This document shows positions 9,622-22,579 of a stretch of 64,000 nucleotides of DNA, in pieces; within the stretch, counting starts at the first letter, position 1, and each line of letters begins with the position of its first letter. The notes under the pieces were generated by a model. The model saw nothing but the letters and a program-made list of their open reading frames with translations, was not told where the DNA came from and searched no databases. A program made the translations under genes and the position numbers. The stretch comes from Sporosarcina sp. P13 (GTDB taxonomy: Bacteria; Bacillota; Bacilli; Bacillales_A; Planococcaceae). The stretch spans positions 186,001 through 250,000 of the forward strand of contig NZ_PDYM01000001.1 of the NCBI RefSeq assembly GCF_002743055.1. Reading direction: 5' to 3'.

Positions 9622-10828
9622 GTAGCTTATCGCTTTCTTGTTGAATAATCGTTTCAAACAAACAAATCGCTAATTGATCTTTCGCCATAGCGTTAAACGG
9701 TGTCGCTTCTCCTTCTCTAGAAAGCAACGTGACGACATTCGTGTCACTGCCAAAGCCGCCACCTGGATCGGTTACATCATTAACGATGATGTAGTCTAAG
9801 TTTTTAGATTCCAACTTCTTTTTTCCATAAGTAATTACATCTGTCGTTTCAGCCGCAAATCCGATCAATAGTTGCTGCTGTTTGCGATCGCCAAGAGATT
9901 TTAAAATATCTGTCGTACGCTCCAACTCCAACACATCATCGCCGGCTTTTTTCTTCATTTTCTGATCATATATCAATTTCGGACGATAATCAGCAACAGC
10001 CGCCGACTTCACAACGATTGATGCATCATCGTATTCATTGAGCACCGCATCATACATTTGCGCGGCGCTTTCTACATAGATGACTTGTACACCTGATGGT
10101 ACAGGTAAATCTACAGGTCCCGAAATCAATACCGCATCTGCACCAAGTTGCTGTGCTGCAGCCGCCATCGCGTAGCCCATTTTCCCACTCGAAAAGTTAG
10201 AGACATAGCGAACCGGGTCAATACGTTCCCTTGTCGGTCCCGCTGTAATAACTACTTTTTTCCCCTTTAGAGGTTGTTCAGCTGTTTTACTGAAATGTTG
10301 ACCAATAAGCGCTGTAATTCTCTCGGGCTCTTCCAAACGTCCTTTACCTACATAGCCGCAAGCCAAAAAGCCTTCCGATGGTTCAATAAATCGATAGCCA
10401 TCCTCATGTAGCTGCGCAATATTTCTTACAACAGCAGGATGGGCATACATATGTACATTCATGGCTGGTGCAATCCAGACATCAGCCTCAGTTGCCAGCA
10501 AAATAGTCGTAACCATATCATCCGCAATACCATTCGCTAGTTTTCCAATAACATTAGCTGTGGCAGGTGCAACAACGACTAAATCTGCCCAATCTGCAAG
10601 ATCAATATGCGCAATCACGCGGGAATCTTTTTCGTCAAACGTATCGAAATAGACATCGTTTCTAGACATCACTTGGAATGACAATGGCTGAACAAATTCT
10701 TTAGCAGAATCTGTCATGACCACCTTAACATTAGCGCCAGCTTGAGATAATTTACTGACTAAGGCCACTGCTTTGTAGACAGCAATTCCGCCTGTCACAC
10801 ATAGTAAAATATTTTTATTGTTTAACAT
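9611..10828 (-). CDS. coaBC: Bifunctional phosphopantothenoylcysteine decarboxylase / phosphopantothenate-cysteine ligase
   Basis: CoaBC performs two successive steps of coenzyme A synthesis. The 405-residue protein has an FMN-binding CoaC half (NILLCVTGGIAVYKA, the PAMNVHMY substrate clamp, and GFLACGYVGKGRL containing the conserved Cys) and a CoaB half starting near KVVITAGPTRERIDPVRYVSN, with the CTP-binding core and the AAVADYRP motif. The ATG at 10828 follows GGAAGAG and matches the usual N-terminus; the frame stays open 11 codons further upstream. With coaD at 61.7 kb and panE at 53.8 kb, the window holds several pantothenate/CoA pathway genes. Confidence 0.97.
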   Translation of the reverse strand: MLNNKNILLCVTGGIAVYKAVALVSKLSQAGANVKVVMTDSAKEFVQPLSFQVMSRNDVYFDTFDEKDSRVIAHIDLADWADLVVVAPATANVIGKLANGIADDMVTTILLATEADVWIAPAMNVHMYAHPAVVRNIAQLHEDGYRFIEPSEGFLACGYVGKGRLEEPERITALIGQHFSKTAEQPLKGKKVVITAGPTRERIDPVRYVSNFSSGKMGYAMAAAAQQLGADAVLISGPVDLPVPSGVQVIYVESAAQMYDAVLNEYDDASIVVKSAAVADYRPKLIYDQKMKKKAGDDVLELERTTDILKSLGDRKQQQLLIGFAAETTDVITYGKKKLESKNLDYIIVNDVTDPGGGFGSDTNVVTLLSREGEATPFNAMAKDQLAICLFETIIQQESDKLHDR

Positions 10829-10854
10829 ACTCTCCACTCTCTTCCTTTCAAAAA

Positions 10855-10900
10855 ATAACAAACTCCCTAAGAACGGTTGAATTCCAAGGGAGTTGTTTTT
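10855..10900. terminator. Intrinsic terminator between rpoZ and coaBC
   Basis: An 8-base stem AACTCCCT (10861-10868) / AGGGAGTT (10887-10894) with an 18-base loop is followed on the minus strand by a T-rich run and on the plus strand by T6. It would end or attenuate gmk-rpoZ transcripts before coaBC; the shape works in both directions. Confidence 0.7.
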
Positions 10901-10909
10901 TATTTCAAA

Positions 10910-11134
10910 TCAAACTTCGTCTTCATAAATAATGTTTGCATCCGCTACTTGGTTAATTAAGACGCCAGCTGAGACTTCTTCAAGTGCTCTGCCTACACTC
11001 TTTACCGAACGATAAGAATGTAATAATTCGTTACGCTTTTCTTGTAGTTCACGTGCCCGCTTGGCAGCTAGTGTCACCAATGTATATTTAGAATCTACCT
11101 TGCCTTTTAATGAGTCAACTGATGGGTATAACAT
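10910..11134 (-). CDS. rpoZ: DNA-directed RNA polymerase omega subunit
   Basis: Omega is the small subunit that helps assemble RNA polymerase around beta-prime. The 74 residues start MLYPSVDSL and contain the conserved core [15 protein letters not shown] (about 17-31) followed by [12 protein letters not shown]. The gene lies three bases downstream of gmk, the standard gmk-rpoZ pair, and is followed by a strong hairpin. Length is within the short omega range of Bacillales. Confidence 0.96.
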   Translation of the reverse strand: MLYPSVDSLKGKVDSKYTLVTLAAKRARELQEKRNELLHSYRSVKSVGRALEEVSAGVLINQVADANIIYEDEV

Positions 11135-11137
11135 AGT

Positions 11138-11788
<651 letters not shown>

Positions 11789-11861
11789 TCATGCCTAGCC
11801 TTAGTTCATATGATAACATGCATCGTCTAACTAGTTAGGCCCATGTGTGCAATCTGTTGAT

Positions 11862-11870
11862 ATTATACCA
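11862..11870 (-). promoter_or_regulatory. Extended -10 promoter for gmk-rpoZ
   Basis: On the minus strand this reads TGGTATAAT, a perfect TGn extended -10 for sigma-A. The -35 position is poor (TAGCAC at 17 bases), as is usual when the extended -10 carries recognition. The predicted start is about 100 bases upstream of the gmk ATG. Confidence 0.6.
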
Positions 11871-11885
11871 TAATCACGCGATGAG

Positions 11886-11894
11886 TGCTAAAAT
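11886..11894 (+). promoter_or_regulatory. Possible extended -10 promoter for rqcH
   Basis: The plus strand reads TGCTAAAAT, a TGn extended -10 with five of six bases matching TATAAT, about 30 bases before the rqcH ATG. There is no good -35. It lies back to back with the gmk promoter. Confidence 0.35.
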
Positions 11895-11924
11895 GGAACA
11901 AAACGAAATGAAAGAGGAATCCGT

Positions 11925-13613
11925 ATGGCATTTGATGGTTTATTTACAAAAGCGATTGTAAGCGAATTACAACAACTAAAGTCAGGTCGGATTTCAAAGA
12001 TCCACCAACCGAACGCACAAGAAGTGATTTTTCATGTACGAGCAAATAATAAAAATCATAAATTATTAGTGTCGCTACACCCTTCTTATTCAAGAATGCA
12101 ACTAACAAATGAAGTGCTAACAAATCCGGCAGAGCCACCATTGTTTTGTATGGTGCTAAGAAAGCAACTCGAAGGCGGAATGATTACTTCAATCAAGCAA
12201 CATGAGACGGATCGTGTTGTGAATATTCATGTACAAGCACGCAACGAGTTGGGTGATCAGATCGAGCGACAACTCGTTGTAGAAATTATGGGACGACATA
12301 GTAACTTAATTTTACTAGATGCTTCTCGTAATTTGATTATTGATAGTATGAAGCATTTGCCACCTTCCGTGAATAGTTATCGCACAATCTTGCCTGGGCA
12401 ACCCTATAAACCAGCGCCACCGCAAGATAAGTTGGATCCATTTAACACAACCGAAGAAGAATTTATGACCTTCTTGGATAATTTACAAGAGCCAAAAGAT
12501 ATCGTTCGCCAGTTCGCTGGTTTTTCTTCACTGACAGCTACTGAATTACTTTATCGTCTACAACAAAATTCTACACCTTCATTTAATAGTTGGAAGTCAT
12601 TTTTAAATAGTTTTACTGCCGAAATGATGGAGCCTACAGTTGTGGAGAACGATCGAAAGACGCTTTTCTCAGCAGTAGAGCTGACACATGCAGAAGGAAC
12701 AACTCAATCGTTTGCGACTTTAGGTGATCTTCTTGATAAAGTTTATTTTGCAAGAGCCGAACGTGAACGAGTGAAATCTCAGGCAATCGATTTGGAACGT
12801 TGGCTGTCCAATGAAATTTCCAAACTGGAAAACAAAACGAAAAAGTTAGAAAAAGAACAACAAACTGCACAAGACTTAGATACATTAAAACTGTACGGGG
12901 AATTATTGACAGCGAATAGCTATCTGTTGCATAAAGGTGATAAAGAAGTAACAGTGGAAAATTATTACGAGCAAGGTACAACAGTCACGATTCCACTCGA
13001 CCCTAGAAAAACGCCAATAGACAACGCACAACGCTATTTCTCTCGTTATTCAAAAGCAAAGACAGCACTTATTCGGATTGCAGAACAACTTGATAAAACG
13101 AAAGATGATATTGAATACTTCGAAATGGTACGCCAGCAGGTCTACCAAGCTTCTCCAATTGATATAGAAGAAATACGTGAAGAATTGGTCGAGCTTGGAT
13201 TTATGCGTGCACGTAAAAGCAAAAAGAAGATCAAACCAAAAAAACCTTCACCCGAAGCTTTTGTGTCATCGTCTGGAATTCCGATTTCTGTAGGAAAGAA
13301 TAATAAGCAAAATGATTATTTGACGTTTAAATTAGCCGCACGAGATCATTTGTGGTTGCATACGAAAGACATACCAGGTTCTCACGTCGTCATCCACGAC
13401 ATCGATCCAGATGCACAAACAATCGAAGAAGCAGCTACATTATCTGCTTATTTCAGCAAAGCTCGGGAGTCTTCGGCTGTACCCGTAGACTACACACAAA
13501 TTCGCCACGTGAAAAAGCCTTCCGGTGCCAAACCAGGCTTCGTAATCTACTTCGAACAAAAGACCATCTTCGTCACACCAGATGAAGATTTGGTGCGTAA
13601 ACTTCGGAAGTAA
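11925..13613 (+). CDS. rqcH: Ribosome quality-control protein RqcH (Rqc2/NEMF, FbpA/NFACT family)
   Basis: RqcH binds 50S subunits carrying stalled peptidyl-tRNA and recruits Ala-tRNA to add a C-terminal alanine tail that marks the chain for degradation. The 562 residues show the NFACT-N domain starting MAFDGLFTKAIVSEL, with the Asp-Arg pair at residues 96-97 equivalent to the functional DR of B. subtilis RqcH, a central coiled coil (about 285-410), and the NFACT-R domain with the DHLWLHTKDIPGSHVVI signature. It is on the plus strand with an AGAGGA ribosome site and is convergent with pyrE. Older annotation calls this family fibronectin-binding protein. Confidence 0.95.
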   Translation: MAFDGLFTKAIVSELQQLKSGRISKIHQPNAQEVIFHVRANNKNHKLLVSLHPSYSRMQLTNEVLTNPAEPPLFCMVLRKQLEGGMITSIKQHETDRVVNIHVQARNELGDQIERQLVVEIMGRHSNLILLDASRNLIIDSMKHLPPSVNSYRTILPGQPYKPAPPQDKLDPFNTTEEEFMTFLDNLQEPKDIVRQFAGFSSLTATELLYRLQQNSTPSFNSWKSFLNSFTAEMMEPTVVENDRKTLFSAVELTHAEGTTQSFATLGDLLDKVYFARAERERVKSQAIDLERWLSNEISKLENKTKKLEKEQQTAQDLDTLKLYGELLTANSYLLHKGDKEVTVENYYEQGTTVTIPLDPRKTPIDNAQRYFSRYSKAKTALIRIAEQLDKTKDDIEYFEMVRQQVYQASPIDIEEIREELVELGFMRARKSKKKIKPKKPSPEAFVSSSGIPISVGKNNKQNDYLTFKLAARDHLWLHTKDIPGSHVVIHDIDPDAQTIEEAATLSAYFSKARESSAVPVDYTQIRHVKKPSGAKPGFVIYFEQKTIFVTPDEDLVRKLRK

Positions 13614-13629
13614 TAAATGAGACTTAGTA

Positions 13630-13720
13630 AGCGGTTCGGGATTTACGCTAAGATTACAAGTAATTTAAGAACTCATTGTAGTTGGTAAGTGATTTATTGT
13701 CGTTTCTTTACCTTTCTAAG
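13630..13720. repeat. Degenerate intergenic repeat, copy A
   Basis: The stretch contains AGCGGTTCGGGATTTACGCT at 13630-13649 and, further on, a block around CATTGTAG, AAGTGATTTATTG and AAGTTCAAA. Both blocks recur in the same order at 51544-51696, with one mismatch in the 20-base block. Copy A lacks about 60 bases that copy B has between the blocks. It starts just after the rqcH stop. Noncoding as far as I can see. Confidence 0.65.
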
Positions 13721-13798
13721 TTCAAAAACAGACACTAAGTAATTGATGAACATCCCACTCGTTAACTTCAGGAAAATGCACTAGTGAAGCGTAGTGTA

Positions 13799-13893
13799 GG
13801 GCGGCGACTCTGGGAGGATCAGCTCGACAGGAGAGACGACCAAAGAGCGAAGCGAAGGTCGGCTCACCGCGGGCCCTCCAGACGCGTCCGCCC
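13799..13893. repeat. G+C-rich imperfect palindrome (Planococcaceae-type intergenic element)
   Basis: The outer arms are 13799-13817 and 13874-13893 (GGGCGG... / ...CCGCCC, about 15 pairs with small bulges). A nested stem has nine positions with one mismatch, 13833-13841 (GAGACGACC) against 13857-13865 (GGTCGGCTC), and a 15-base loop. The composition is far richer in G+C than the neighbouring genes. Open frames cross it on both strands, as expected for a palindrome, and neither looks like a protein. I recall similar elements between genes in Sporosarcina and relatives; I cannot verify that here. The rest of the 13614-13987 spacer holds copy A of another repeat and a terminator. Confidence 0.6.
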
Positions 13894-13950
13894 GGAACGC
13901 AGTGAAACGGCATCCTTCCACTACCCCCTTCTCTTCATTTCTACAGCACG

Positions 13951-13986
13951 AAAAAAGGTTCCTGTCAATATGACGGGAACCTTTTT
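13951..13986. terminator. Bidirectional terminator between rqcH and pyrE
   Basis: The hairpin AAAAAAGGTTCC-t-GTCA / TGAC-g-GGAACCTTTTT has a 3-base loop and A/T runs on both sides, so it can end both the plus-strand rqcH transcript and the minus-strand pyr operon. It abuts the pyrE stop. Confidence 0.9.
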
Positions 13987-13987
13987 C

Positions 13988-14613
13988 TTATAGTGTGCCT
14001 TGCTTCAGTTTCGTGTGCCACTCAGTTAATTCATTCATTGAATCTTCTTCAATCGCACCTTGTTCTTTTGCCACTTCTGCCAACGCTGCGAAATTAGTAA
14101 GACTGTGGTATGAAAGATTAGCCTCAGCGAACTTCTCATCTGCTTTTTGAAGCTCGTATGTAAAGATCGAGACGATTCCACTCACTTCTACGTTTTCTGC
14201 TAGCAATGCGTTTGCTGCATTCAAGCTACTACCACCTGTTGAGATCAAGTCTTCAATAATCACTGCTTTTGCACCTTGTTCGACTTTACCTTCGATTTGA
14301 CGGCTCTTACCATGCGCTTTTGCAGAAGAACGGATATAGATCATAGGCAACTTCAGAATATCTGCTACCCATGCTGCATGCGGAATACCCGCTGTTGCTG
14401 TACCTGCAATAACTGTTGCATCTGGATAATGAATTCGAATTAACTCAGCTAATCCTTCTGCGATTTCTTTACGACCTACTGGATCCGCCATTGTTAAACG
14501 GTTATCACAGTAGATTGGTGATTTAATACCGGAAGCCCATGTAAATGGATCTTTCGGATTTAGTGCAACGGCTCCTACATTTAATAGGATTTGTGCTACT
14601 TCTTTTTGTCTTG

Positions 14614-14617
<4 letters not shown>
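13988..14617 (-). CDS. pyrE: Orotate phosphoribosyltransferase
   Basis: PyrE joins orotate to PRPP to give OMP, the fifth step of UMP synthesis. The 209-residue protein has the PRPP-binding motif VIIEDLISTGGSS (around residues 119-131) and the FTWASGIKSPIYCDNR orotate/ribose region near the N-terminus. I chose the ATG at 14617 because it overlaps the pyrF stop as ATGA and follows GGAAGGGGA; six more codons are open upstream. It is the last gene of the pyr operon, ending at a strong terminator. Confidence 0.97.
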
Positions 14618-17010
<2,393 letters not shown>

Positions 17011-17014
<4 letters not shown>

Positions 17015-20000
17015 TCAATCACCTGTGGCTTAGGCATTGCGTCTGTCTGGAATGTCATAGATTCGATAACAGAAAGCATTGCATTCGCTGTATCAATAGA
17101 CGTGAACGCAGGAACACCATTTTCTACTGACTCACGTCGGATTCTGAAACCGTCACGAGCAGGCTGTTTTCCTTTAGTTAGTGTATTGATCACTAACTGC
17201 GCTTGGCCTTTTTGGATGACATCGATCAATGTTGTACCTTCCGTTCCAATCTTTCCTACAGTTTTCACTTCTATATTTGCTGATTCCAGTGCTTTCGCTG
17301 TACCTTCTGTCGCTAGAATACGATAGCCGATTTCAACAAAACGTTTTGCGATATCGATGATTTCTTCTTTATCTTTATCAGAAACAGTCATTAATACCGA
17401 ACCATATTCTTTTACTTCCATACCAGCCGCAACTAAGCCTTTATATAAAGCTTTTTCTAACGTGCTGTCTTTACCCATAACTTCACCTGTTGATTTCATT
17501 TCAGGCCCTAGTGTAATGTCAACACGACGTAGCTTAGCAAATGAGAAGACAGGTACTTTAACGTAAACGCCTGCTGGTGCATCTGCAAGTCCGTCCACAT
17601 AGCCTTGCTCAGCAATCGATTTACCTAGAATTGCCTGAGTGGCTACATTCGCCATTGGAATGTTCGTAATTTTACTCAAGAACGGTACGGTACGGCTTGA
17701 ACGTGGATTCACTTCGATTACATACACTTGTCCTTCTGAAATTACGAACTGAATATTCATCAGACCACGAATTTTCAAGCCTAGAGCTAAACGCTTCGTG
17801 TAATCCGTAATCGTTTCTATCATAGACTGGGAAAGATTTTGTGGCGGATAAACTGCAATTGAGTCTCCCGAGTGAACGCCTGCACGCTCGATATGTTCCA
17901 TGATTCCAGGAATTAATACCGTTTCACCGTCACAGATCGCATCCACTTCAATTTCCGTACCTGTTAAGTAACGGTCAATTAGAACGGGGTGCTCTGGACT
18001 AGCTTTTACTGCATTCTCCATATATTGCAACAACTCTTGTTCGTGATAAACGATTTCCATCGCACGACCGCCTAATACGTAAGAAGGACGAACGAGAACC
18101 GGGTAACCAATTTCAGTAGCGATTACAACTGCCTCTGGAACAGATAAAGCTGTTTTACCAAGTGGTTGTGGCACACCGATATCGCGAAGTGCACTTTCAA
18201 ACTTATCGCGGTTTTCTGCACGGTCAATATCTTCAAGTGATGTTCCTAGAATTTTAACGCCCCGTGCTTCTAATTCATCAGCCAAGTTAATTGCTGTTTG
18301 ACCACCGAATTGAACGATCACGCCTTCGGGTTGCTCTAGGTCGATGATGTGCATAACATCTTCAATCGTTAACGGTTCAAAATATAGCTTGTCAGAGATG
18401 GAGAAGTCTGTAGAAACAGTCTCTGGGTTATTATTGATGATAATCGCTTCATAACCAGCTTCTTGGATCGCCCAAACACAGTGTACTGTCGCATAGTCAA
18501 ACTCTACGCCTTGTCCGATACGGATTGGACCTGAACCTAGAACAACCACACTCTTTTTATCTGTTTTAACAGATTCGTTTTCCTCTTCATACGTACCATA
18601 GAAATATGGTGTATCGGATTCATACTCACCTGCACATGTATCTACTTTTTTATAAACTGGAATTAATTCTTGCTCTTTTCTCCAGCTATATATTTCACGT
18701 TCAGTTGTGTTCCAAAATTTTGCCATCGTTACATCTGCAAAACCTAGACGCTTCGCTTTATAAGCTACGTCATAATCGTATGGGTTATTTTTCAATAGTT
18801 CTTCATAACGCACGATGTTTTCGAACTTGCGTAAGAAGAATAAGTCGATTGCACTCCACTCATGTAGTGTTTCAATCGTCACACCACGACGTAACGCTTC
18901 ACCGATGAAGAATAAACGCTCATCTCCAGCTTTTCGAATACGCTTTTCGATCCATTCGTCTGTCATTTCCGCTCCACCTGGAAGTGACAAATCGAATTGA
19001 CCTGTTTCTAGTGATCGAATAGCTTTTTGAATCGACTCTTCAAATGTACGGCCCATTGCCATTACTTCGCCTGTCGCTTTCATTTGTGTTCCTAGATTAC
19101 GTTTAGCAGATTCGAATTTATCGAATGGCCAGCGTGGAATCTTCGTAACTACATAGTCAAGTGTCGGTTCGAAACATGCATACGTATTGCCCGTTACCGG
19201 GTTCATCATTTCGTCAAGCGTTAAACCGACAGCAATTTTCGCAGCTAATTTCGCAATTGGATAGCCAGTAGCTTTTGAAGCTAATGCAGATGAACGACTT
19301 ACCCGTGGATTTACTTCAATGATATAGTAATCAAAGCTATGTGGATCAAGTGCTAACTGTACATTACAACCACCTTCAATTTTCAACTCACGAATGATAC
19401 GTAAAGATACATTACGTAGCATTTGGTTTTCACGGTCTGTTAACGTCTGGCATGGCGCTGCAACGATAGAGTCACCTGTGTGAATACCGACAGCATCGAC
19501 ATTTTCCATATTACATACAACAATTGCATTGTCTGCTGAGTCACGCATTACCTCATATTCAATTTCTTTAAAGCCTGCAATAGACTTTTCAAGCAAACAT
19601 TGTGTAACTGGGCTGTATTTCAAACCACTTGCTACGATTTCTTCCAAGTCTTCATCGTTATGACAGATTCCTCCGCCTGTGCCGCCAAGTGTAAATGCCG
19701 GACGTACAATTACTGGATAACCTATTTCTTTAACGAATGCATACGCTTCATCAATATTATGGATAATATCACTTTCAGGAACAGGTTCTCCCATTTCATT
19801 CATTAAGTTACGGAATAAATCACGATCCTCTGCTTTATGGATTGCATCTAATTTCGTACCAAGAATTTCGATTTCTAACTCATCCAAAATTCCAGAATTT
19901 TGAAGTTCAATCGCCATATTTAAGCCCGTTTGTCCACCTAGTGTAGGTAGAAGAGCGTCAGGACGTTCTTTACGGATAATGCGACTAACGAATTCTAATG

Positions 20001-20208
20001 TGATTGGTTCAATGTAGACTTTATCTGCAATTTCCGTATCCGTCATAATGGTTGCTGGATTAGAGTTAATCAGAATTACACGGTAACCTTCTTCTTTTAG
20101 AGATAGACACGCTTGTGTACCTGCGTAGTCAAATTCTGCGGCTTGTCCGATAACAATCGGGCCTGAGCCGATGACGAGAATGGATTTAATATCTGTACGT
20201 TTAGGCAT
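17011..20208 (-). CDS. carB: Carbamoyl-phosphate synthase large subunit
   Basis: CarB makes carbamoyl phosphate from ammonia, bicarbonate and two ATP. At 1065 residues it has the full duplicated architecture: two ATP-grasp halves, each opening with a VxGSGPIxIGQ motif ([20 protein letters not shown] and [19 protein letters not shown]), and a C-terminal MGS-like allosteric domain containing [11 protein letters not shown]. It sits in the pyr operon, so it is the pyrimidine-regulated enzyme (pyrAB in B. subtilis naming). The ATG follows AAAGGGGAA and overlaps carA by 8 bases. Confidence 0.98.
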
Positions 20209-21301
20209 GAATATTCCCCTTTCGGTTGCTTGCAGTCATCAATTGAATAAAACGGTCAAACAAATAGCTTGCATCTTGTGGCCCAGGAGATGCTTCTGGG
20301 TGGAACTGTACAGTAAATGCTTCATACTGCACGCTGCGTAAACCTTCAACACAGTTATCATTCAATGCTTTATGTGTTACTTCAAGACCTGTTCCAGCTA
20401 ATGAATCTTCAAGTACTTCATAGCCATGACTTTGTGAAGTTAGGTCAGTACGATTCGTATTCAAATCTTTGACAGGATAGTTTCCACCGATGTGGCTGTT
20501 TTTCATTTTTGCTGTCTTTGCGCCACAAGCGAGTGCAAATAGCTGATGTCCAAGTCCGATACCGAAGATCGGCTTTTTGCCTAGCAATTCTTTAATCGTC
20601 TCGACCGCACCTTCTACGTCTTCAGGATTTCCTGGACCGTTTGACAATAGAATGCCGTCTGGGAACAATGCTAGGATTTCTTTTGCTGAAGTATCATGAG
20701 GCACTACGATTACATCACAATCTTTTTTATTCAGTTCACGTAAAATGCCGTGTTTGATGCCGTAATCAATAACAACTACGCGCTTTCCTAAACCCGGGCT
20801 CGGGTAAGGTCGTTTAGTAGAAACTTTAGCTACCAAGTCAGTTGGCAGTTCATAACCTTGCACTTCTGCAAGTGTTGCTTCGACATCGATATCTTCTCCA
20901 GCAGCCGTTAGCTTACCTTTAAGAGCACCTTTATCACGCAATAGACGAGTCAATTTACGCGTATCGATTTCCTGAATACCCGGAATACCTTTTAATGTAA
21001 GTAAATCACCTAACGACATACCGCTACGGAAGTTAGAAGGCTCTTCCGTTAACTCTCTAACGACTAAACCATTAATCGCAAGGTCGATGGATTCATAATC
21101 GTCACGGTTAATACCATAGTTGCCGATCAATGGATATGTCATGACTACAATTTGTCCACAACCTGAAGGGTTAGAAATAGTTTCCTGATAACCCGTCATG
21201 CCTGTTGCAAATACCGCTTCTCCTACTGAAGCACTTTCTGCTCCGAAAGCTTTTCCTTCAAAAATGGATCCGTCTTCTAGTACTAAATATCTTTTTGTCA
21301 T
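20201..21301 (-). CDS. carA: Carbamoyl-phosphate synthase small subunit
   Basis: CarA is the glutaminase subunit that feeds ammonia to CarB. The 366 residues have the N-terminal CPSase_sm domain ([17 protein letters not shown]) and a class I amidotransferase domain. A striking detail: the nucleophile motif reads [15 protein letters not shown], with Gly where the family usually has the catalytic Cys (GICLGHQ). The HPEASPGP His/Glu pair is present. A large subunit using free ammonia could tolerate this, as in CPS paralogues that lack the Cys. The TAATG overlap with pyrC fixes the start. Confidence 0.93.
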   Translation of the reverse strand: MTKRYLVLEDGSIFEGKAFGAESASVGEAVFATGMTGYQETISNPSGCGQIVVMTYPLIGNYGINRDDYESIDLAINGLVVRELTEEPSNFRSGMSLGDLLTLKGIPGIQEIDTRKLTRLLRDKGALKGKLTAAGEDIDVEATLAEVQGYELPTDLVAKVSTKRPYPSPGLGKRVVVIDYGIKHGILRELNKKDCDVIVVPHDTSAKEILALFPDGILLSNGPGNPEDVEGAVETIKELLGKKPIFGIGLGHQLFALACGAKTAKMKNSHIGGNYPVKDLNTNRTDLTSQSHGYEVLEDSLAGTGLEVTHKALNDNCVEGLRSVQYEAFTVQFHPEASPGPQDASYLFDRFIQLMTASNRKGNIHA

Positions 21302-22578
21302 TATTGACCATCCTTCCAGACGATGTTTCCACCGAAAATTGTCATTACAGGCCATCCAGCGCAATCCCAGCCGTCAAATGGTGTGTTCTTGCCCTTTGAT
21401 ACAAATGTCGTACGATCGATTTTCTGTTCTTTTTCAAGATTAATTAAAACTAAATCTGCTACTGCGCCTACTTCAATTTTACCATATGGTAAGTTGAATA
21501 CTTCTGCCGGCTTTACTGTCATCCAATCAAGTAATTGCTTTAGTGTCCAGTGTCCTGGTTTAACGAAATTTGTATACAAAAGAGGGAACGCCGTTTCGAA
21601 CCCTGTAATCCCAAATGGTGCTTTTGCGATACCGACTGCCTTTTCATCTGCCGTATGTGGTGCGTGGTCCGTAGCGATACAATCAAGTGTGCCGTCTAAT
21701 AATCCTTCACGCAATGCTTCACGATCTTCTTTTGAACGAAGTGGTGGATTCATCTTCCAGTCCGCGTCGTCTCCAGGTACATCGTTTTCTTCTAGCAATA
21801 AATGGTGTGGACTCACTTCAGCCGTCACATGAATTCCTGCTTTTTTTGCATCACGAATGGTGCGAACAGATTCTTTTGTACTAACGTGGCATACGTGATA
21901 ATGCGCACCCGCAGCTTCCGCTAATAAAATATCTCTCGCAATATGTACTGACTCAGCGATTGAAGGAATGCCCGGCAAACCAAGTTCTTTATTACGTGAT
22001 CCTTCATGCATTGCTCCGCCGTAGATCAACGTATTATCTTCACAATGCGCAACGATTGGCATATTAATAGCCGCTGCATCTTGCATCGCTTCATACATCA
22101 TGCCCGCTTCTTGCACACCTACACCGTCATCGGTGAACGCGAATGCTCCATGTTCTTTTAGTTCTGCTAAGTTCGTACGCTCTTTCCCAGCTTCTCTAAT
22201 TGTGATGGATGCATATGGTAACACGCGAATTCTTGAGTTTTCTTCAATCAACTGATTGATCTTTCCTAAGTTTTCTTTCGTATCAGGTACTGGACGAGTA
22301 TTTGGCATAGAACAAATGGTTGTATAGCCGCCTTTTGCTGCTGCATGTGTTCCAGTAGCTATTGTTTCTTTATGCTCTCCGCCGGGCTCTCTTAAGTGGA
22401 CGTGTACATCGATGAAGCCTGGGGATAGTAATAAGCCTTTCCCATCTACGATTTCACAGCCAGCTGCCGCCAATTGACTACCGATTTCTGCAATAGTACC
22501 TTCAGAAAGTAGTACGTCTGTTTCAATCATCGCGCCCTCTTCGTTTAGCATGTGTACATTTTGAATTAACATTTTCAT
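21301..22578 (-). CDS. pyrC: Dihydroorotase
   Basis: PyrC cyclises carbamoyl aspartate to dihydroorotate. The 425 residues are a class I amidohydrolase: metal motif [10 protein letters not shown] (around residues 57-66), later metal-ligand histidines in VAHCEDN and [11 protein letters not shown], and the C-terminal [10 protein letters not shown] with the catalytic Asp. Two ATG codons two residues apart could start it. It lies one base from pyrB and overlaps carA by one base. Confidence 0.97.
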   Translation of the reverse strand: MKMLIQNVHMLNEEGAMIETDVLLSEGTIAEIGSQLAAAGCEIVDGKGLLLSPGFIDVHVHLREPGGEHKETIATGTHAAAKGGYTTICSMPNTRPVPDTKENLGKINQLIEENSRIRVLPYASITIREAGKERTNLAELKEHGAFAFTDDGVGVQEAGMMYEAMQDAAAINMPIVAHCEDNTLIYGGAMHEGSRNKELGLPGIPSIAESVHIARDILLAEAAGAHYHVCHVSTKESVRTIRDAKKAGIHVTAEVSPHHLLLEENDVPGDDADWKMNPPLRSKEDREALREGLLDGTLDCIATDHAPHTADEKAVGIAKAPFGITGFETAFPLLYTNFVKPGHWTLKQLLDWMTVKPAEVFNLPYGKIEVGAVADLVLINLEKEQKIDRTTFVSKGKNTPFDGWDCAGWPVMTIFGGNIVWKDGQ

Positions 22579-22579
22579 A

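Noticed and set aside
13722..13993. Open frames of 60-70 codons on both strands over the G+C-rich spacer
   Set aside because: They mirror each other across an imperfect palindrome, have no ribosome site at a good distance and read as low-complexity Arg-rich sequence. They are a by-product of the repeat.
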